Positions 5,297 through 8,592 of a DNA stretch of 8,592 bases are shown here, in pieces; within the stretch, counting starts at the first letter, position 1, and each line of letters opens with the position of its first letter. The stretch is from Lachnospiraceae bacterium UBA3641. GTDB taxonomy: Bacteria > Bacillota > Clostridia > Lachnospirales > Lachnospiraceae. A program made the translations under genes and the position numbers. Location of the stretch: contig DFKQ01000034.1 in assembly GCA_002373875.1 (NCBI GenBank), positions 1-8,592 on the forward strand, in the 5' to 3' direction. The notes under the pieces were generated by a model. It was given only the letters and a program-made list of their open reading frames with translations. It ran no database searches and was not told where the DNA came from.

Positions 5297-6646
5297 ATGG
5301 ATAGAGATAATGTTCTTGTTGTTGGAACCGGTATCAGCGGAATAAGTGCCTGTGATCTGTTGAGGTCGGGAGACGAGTCATGCGTTCTTTTTGATTCAAA
5401 TGATAAGCTTGACGAAGGAAGCATAAGGGAGAAGCTTAAGCAGGGGGATAAGGTCACCATATGTCTGGGTGAACTCCCCGGTGATATCCTGCCAACTCTT
5501 AAGCTGGCTGTGCTGAGCCCCGGAGTGCCGGTTGATTCGGCATTTGTAACAGAACTTAAGGAAGCCGGTATACCTGTTATAGGCGAGATTGAGCTTGCAT
5601 ATCGGTATGAAAAAGGAAGCCTTGTTGCGATTACAGGTACAAACGGTAAGACAACGACAACGGCACTTACCGGCAAGATAATGGCTGATCACCTCGATAA
5701 GGTATTTGTTGTTGGTAACATAGGCAATCCATATACCGGTGAAGTTATAGCTTCCGATGCTCATTCCGTATCGGTTGCCGAGATAAGCAGCTTTCAGCTT
5801 GAAACGATCGTTGACTTCAGACCGCATATCAGTGCGATATTGAATATAACACCGGATCATTTGAACAGGCACCATACTCTCGAGAAATATATAGAGGTCA
5901 AGGAGGATATCTGTAAGAATCAGACTTGCGATGATTATGTCATCCTGAATTATGAGGATGAGGAGCTTAGGAAATATGCGGAGCGAACAGCAGCAAAGCC
6001 GGTTTTCTTCAGTTCGTCGACCGCTCTTGAGAACGGTTTCTGCTATAAGGACGGTTACATCTGCCTCTGTGAAGATGGTAAGCTGACCCGTCTCATTCAT
6101 GAAGATGAGATGAACATCATAGGCATCCATAATGTTGAAAATGCCATGGCAGCGATAGCAATGGCATATGTTTACGGCATACCGATGGATGATATACTAA
6201 AATCCGTAAGGGAATTCAAGGCTGTTGAACACAGGATAGAGTTTGTTGCCGAGAAGAATGGGGTAAGGTATTATAATGATTCCAAGGGAACTAATGTTGA
6301 TGCGGCAATAAAAGGGATCAAGGCAATGAACAGGCCCACATGTCTTATAGGAGGCGGTTACGATAAGGGCTCCGAATATGATGAGTGGATAGATGCTTTT
6401 GACGGTAAGGTCAAGAAGCTTGTGCTTATAGGAGCAACCAAGAATAAAATAGCGGAGTGCGCGAAGAAGCATGGCTTCAACGATTATGAATTTGCGGAAT
6501 CATTTAAGGATGCGTTCGATATCTGCGTCAGGAATTCCGCGCCGGGGGACTGTGTCCTGCTGTCTCCGGCCTGTGCGAGCTGGGGGATGTTCGATAATTA
6601 CGAACAGAGGGGAAATATTTTTAAGGAGTATGTAAACAGTCTATGA
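5297..6646 (+). CDS. murD: UDP-N-acetylmuramoyl-L-alanine--D-glutamate ligase MurD
   Basis: MurD is the cytoplasmic ATP-dependent ligase that adds D-glutamate to UDP-MurNAc-L-alanine. The 449-residue product shows the three Mur-ligase domains. The N-terminal Rossmann-like UDP-binding domain begins VLVVGTGISG (residues 6-15). The ATPase domain has the P-loop GTNGKTTT with Lys118, EISSFQLE (162-169) and NITPDHLNRH. The C-terminal domain has EHRIE, NDSKGTN (327-333) and LLSPACASW (421-429). Length is normal and no key residue is missing. I chose ATG 5297 because AGGAG (5287-5291) lies five bases upstream and the mature N-terminus fits the family; an upstream in-frame ATG at 5267 would overlap mraY and add ten residues without homology. 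Its stop overlaps the next start in ATGA. Confidence 0.97.
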   Translation: MDRDNVLVVGTGISGISACDLLRSGDESCVLFDSNDKLDEGSIREKLKQGDKVTICLGELPGDILPTLKLAVLSPGVPVDSAFVTELKEAGIPVIGEIELAYRYEKGSLVAITGTNGKTTTTALTGKIMADHLDKVFVVGNIGNPYTGEVIASDAHSVSVAEISSFQLETIVDFRPHISAILNITPDHLNRHHTLEKYIEVKEDICKNQTCDDYVILNYEDEELRKYAERTAAKPVFFSSSTALENGFCYKDGYICLCEDGKLTRLIHEDEMNIIGIHNVENAMAAIAMAYVYGIPMDDILKSVREFKAVEHRIEFVAEKNGVRYYNDSKGTNVDAAIKGIKAMNRPTCLIGGGYDKGSEYDEWIDAFDGKVKKLVLIGATKNKIAECAKKHGFNDYEFAESFKDAFDICVRNSAPGDCVLLSPACASWGMFDNYEQRGNIFKEYVNSL

Positions 6647-7806
6647 GCCAGACAAGGGAGCGGCATAAAAAGAATAAAGACAAGACCTTCTTCGATTATT
6701 CGATGCTTTTCATCGTTATCTTTCTTTTGTCCTTCGGATTAGTCATGCTCTACAGCGTGAGCTCATACGGGGCGTCTCTTAACTTCAATGATTCAGCCTA
6801 TTACCTTAAGAAACAGGCCCAGGCAACCGTATTTGGCCTGATACTTATGGTTGTCGTTATGTTCATTGACTATCATATATGGCGTAAGCTTGCAATACCT
6901 GCCTATGTTGTTTCTGTGGTCATGGTCCTGCTGGTGCTCACTCCTTTGGGGTATGAGGTCAACGGTGCGAGAAGGTGGCTGAATTTCGGCATATCTTTGC
7001 AGCCGGCTGAAATAGCCAAGGTAGGTATGATCATTTTTTTTGCCGCATATGTGTGCAGGATGGGAAAAAATATACAGACCCTCGGAGGAGTTATAAGGAC
7101 GGTCTTAATGGGCGTGCCTATATCGGTGCTGGTTCTGACTGTAACCGAAAATCTGAGTACGGCCATAATCATATTTGGCATAATCGCAATGATGGTCTTT
7201 GTTGCAACTCCGAATTATAAGGAGTATTTCGTTCTGGGAGGTGCTCTGGTCGGAGTGGCAGCCCTCTTTGTTTATCTTGTAAAAAAAGGAGTGCTCACCT
7301 CCGAATTGTCATACCGGTTCGGCCGTATCGAAGCCTGGCTGAACCCGGAGGCTTATTCCGGTACAACGGCCTTCCAGACTCTTCAGGCACTTTACGCAAT
7401 AGGGTCCGGTGAGATATTCGGTAAGGGATTGGGACAGAGCATGCAGAAGCTTGGTTTTGTCCCTGAAGCCCAAAATGATATGGTTTTTTCGATAATTTGT
7501 GAGGAATTGGGGCTTTTCGGGGCTTTTATGGTACTTCTCATGTTTCTTCTTCTTATATGGCGCTTTCTGGTGGTAGCCAACAATGCTGTTGATATGTACG
7601 GGGCCCTTCTGGTTGTCGGAGTTATGGCCCACATTTCTCTTCAGGTTATCTTAAATGTTGCTGTTGTGACCAATACAATTCCCAATACCGGTATAACACT
7701 GCCCTTTATAAGCTATGGTGGCAGCGCCGTGGTATTTTTGCTTATTGAGATTGGTCTTGTGTTTTCCGTTTCCCGTGCTATAAAGCTTAAAAATGCGGGA
7801 GAATGA
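6643..7806 (+). CDS. ftsW: FtsW/SpoVE-type SEDS peptidoglycan glycosyltransferase
   Basis: SEDS proteins polymerise lipid II into glycan strands and work as a pair with a class B PBP; here the partner is probably the PBP encoded from 1943. The 387-residue product is a polytopic membrane protein with the family signatures NGARRWLN (107-114), LQPAEIAK around 119-126, ENLSTAII, a GQSMQKLGFVPEAQND segment in the large extracytoplasmic loop, and LPFISYGGS (353-361). Asp279, in EAQNDMVFS, corresponds to the catalytically essential loop aspartate of RodA/FtsW. Whether it is the divisome FtsW or the sporulation SpoVE cannot be told from sequence; its place between murD and ftsQ matches both. The start overlaps the murD stop (ATGA). 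AAGGAG at 6623-6628 is 14 bases away, unusually far, so coupling to murD probably matters. No alternative start exists between the preceding in-frame stop and 6643. Confidence 0.94.
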   Translation: MSQTRERHKKNKDKTFFDYSMLFIVIFLLSFGLVMLYSVSSYGASLNFNDSAYYLKKQAQATVFGLILMVVVMFIDYHIWRKLAIPAYVVSVVMVLLVLTPLGYEVNGARRWLNFGISLQPAEIAKVGMIIFFAAYVCRMGKNIQTLGGVIRTVLMGVPISVLVLTVTENLSTAIIIFGIIAMMVFVATPNYKEYFVLGGALVGVAALFVYLVKKGVLTSELSYRFGRIEAWLNPEAYSGTTAFQTLQALYAIGSGEIFGKGLGQSMQKLGFVPEAQNDMVFSIICEELGLFGAFMVLLMFLLLIWRFLVVANNAVDMYGALLVVGVMAHISLQVILNVAVVTNTIPNTGITLPFISYGGSAVVFLLIEIGLVFSVSRAIKLKNAGE

Positions 7807-7814
7807 GGTTTTGC

Positions 7815-8561
7815 ATGGCTGTTGATTACTCCGCAAACCCTGAAAAAAAGAGCGGGATCGGATGGCTTCTTTTTTTTCTGATATCGCTTATTGTCATATG
7901 CGTCTCCATTATTGTCGTAAAGCAGAGATTTACGATAACATCGGTCGAGATAACCGGAAATGAACATTATACGGCCAAACAGATAGAAGATCAGGTCCTT
8001 AGGGGGAAGTACGGGCACAATTCCATATATCTGTATATGAAAGGTAAGCTGGGATATACCGATGATATTCCTTTTGTCGAAAAGATGGATGTCGATATAG
8101 AATCTCCGGATCATGTCAGGATACGTGTATACGAAAAAGCGGTGGCGGGATATGTGGAATATCTCGGGCATTATCTGTATTTTGACAAGGATGGTATTGT
8201 GGTTGAGAGCTCAACCCAGAAAGTGAACGGGATTCCCTTTGTCACGGGACTTGACTTCAATTATGTGACTCTGCATGAGAAGCTTCCGGTGGAAAACGAG
8301 GATGTGTTCAGGCTTATCCTCAATATCACGCAGCTCCTTACCAAGTACAGGATAAGCACCGATAAGATATACTTTGACAAGAACTACAGGATAACCCTTT
8401 ATTTCGGGGATGTGCGGGTTCTTCTCGGTACAAGCGAATATATTGACGAGAAAATCAACAGGCTGCGATTCGTCTTGCCGGAGCTCGAAGGACATTCCGG
8501 TGTACTCCATATGGAGAACTACACGGGGGAGGGTGACAAGTTCACCTTTACCAAGGAATAG
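7815..8561 (+). CDS. ftsQ: Cell division protein FtsQ/DivIB
   Basis: FtsQ/DivIB is a bitopic membrane protein of the divisome that binds FtsL and DivIC/FtsB and helps control septal wall synthesis. The product (248 residues from 7815) has a short cytoplasmic N-terminus, one transmembrane helix at residues 16-35, and a POTRA-type domain from about residue 39 (FTITSVEITGNEHYTAKQI). A beta-rich domain follows, with a VRIRVYEKAVAGYV segment, YFDKDGIVVE, and a C-terminal portion typical of DivIB. The start could also be ATG 7803, which overlaps the ftsW stop as ATGA and adds MRFC. I prefer ATG 7815 because TGAGG (7804-7808) lies six bases before it, while the GGGAG before 7803 is only one base away. 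It is the last gene in the window, and the reading frame is complete. Confidence 0.92.
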   Translation: MAVDYSANPEKKSGIGWLLFFLISLIVICVSIIVVKQRFTITSVEITGNEHYTAKQIEDQVLRGKYGHNSIYLYMKGKLGYTDDIPFVEKMDVDIESPDHVRIRVYEKAVAGYVEYLGHYLYFDKDGIVVESSTQKVNGIPFVTGLDFNYVTLHEKLPVENEDVFRLILNITQLLTKYRISTDKIYFDKNYRITLYFGDVRVLLGTSEYIDEKINRLRFVLPELEGHSGVLHMENYTGEGDKFTFTKE

Positions 8562-8592
8562 CAGGGCGTTACTATTCAGACCTTGACCAAAC

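Noticed and set aside
4309..5676. A 455-codon open frame on the minus strand across mraY and the start of murD
   Set aside because: It lies wholly antisense to two clearly conserved genes. Its His/Asn/Tyr/Arg-rich product shows no recognisable domain, and the codon habits of the + strand genes (CTT, ATA, GGT) explain the lack of stops. Ribosome profiling would decide, but nothing in the sequence supports a gene.
5396..6130. A 244-codon minus-strand open frame inside murD
   Set aside because: It lies opposite the conserved ATPase domain of MurD and has no family signature; shadow frame.
8562..8592. TTGACC near the window end (8583-8588) as a -35 box for a downstream gene such as ftsZ
   Set aside because: The window ends four bases later, so no -10 can be tested; a single hexamer is not evidence.

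Overview
This window is the division and cell-wall (dcw) gene cluster of a Gram-positive bacterium, most likely a clostridium of the Lachnospiraceae type. That placement rests on gene order, on the FtsL C-terminal pattern (a YVRQ-like ending), on the Cys-rich loop of RsmH, on clostridial-type MurD and FtsW signatures, and on strong AGGAG-type ribosome binding sites. It is inference from family knowledge, not from a database search. All eight genes read rightward, and about 98% of the window is coding.

Layout: mraZ (8-448) and rsmH (445-1386) overlap by ATGA. ftsL (1388-1861) starts one base after rsmH. An 81-bp gap then carries a near-consensus sigma-A promoter, whose -35 box lies inside ftsL, followed at once by an intrinsic-terminator-like hairpin. 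Next is a large class B penicillin-binding protein (1943-4267) that begins with GTG or TTG. It carries an acidic insertion inside the transpeptidase domain and an acidic C-terminal tail ending in three 8-residue repeats. A 62-bp AT-rich gap with possible promoter elements precedes mraY (4330-5286). murD (5297-6646), an FtsW/SpoVE-type SEDS glycosyltransferase (6643-7806) and ftsQ/divIB (7815-8561) follow with minimal spacing or overlap. The last 31 bases hold no recognisable gene.

How the genes work together: MraY and MurD make lipid I and UDP-MurNAc-L-Ala-D-Glu. The SEDS protein and the class B PBP form the septal polymerase/crosslinker pair. FtsL and FtsQ/DivIB belong to the regulatory scaffold that activates this pair. 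RsmH methylates 16S rRNA, and MraZ is the cluster's transcriptional regulator. Compared with the Bacillus subtilis arrangement the cluster is reduced: murE, a second class B PBP, murG and murB are not between the genes where one would expect them.

No wholly new system is visible. The points most worth a second look are the promoter-plus-hairpin module in front of the PBP gene, the unusual acidic segments and repeats of the PBP, and a marked codon-usage shift between the first genes and the rest. No tRNA, rRNA, CRISPR array, insertion sequence or attachment site was seen.
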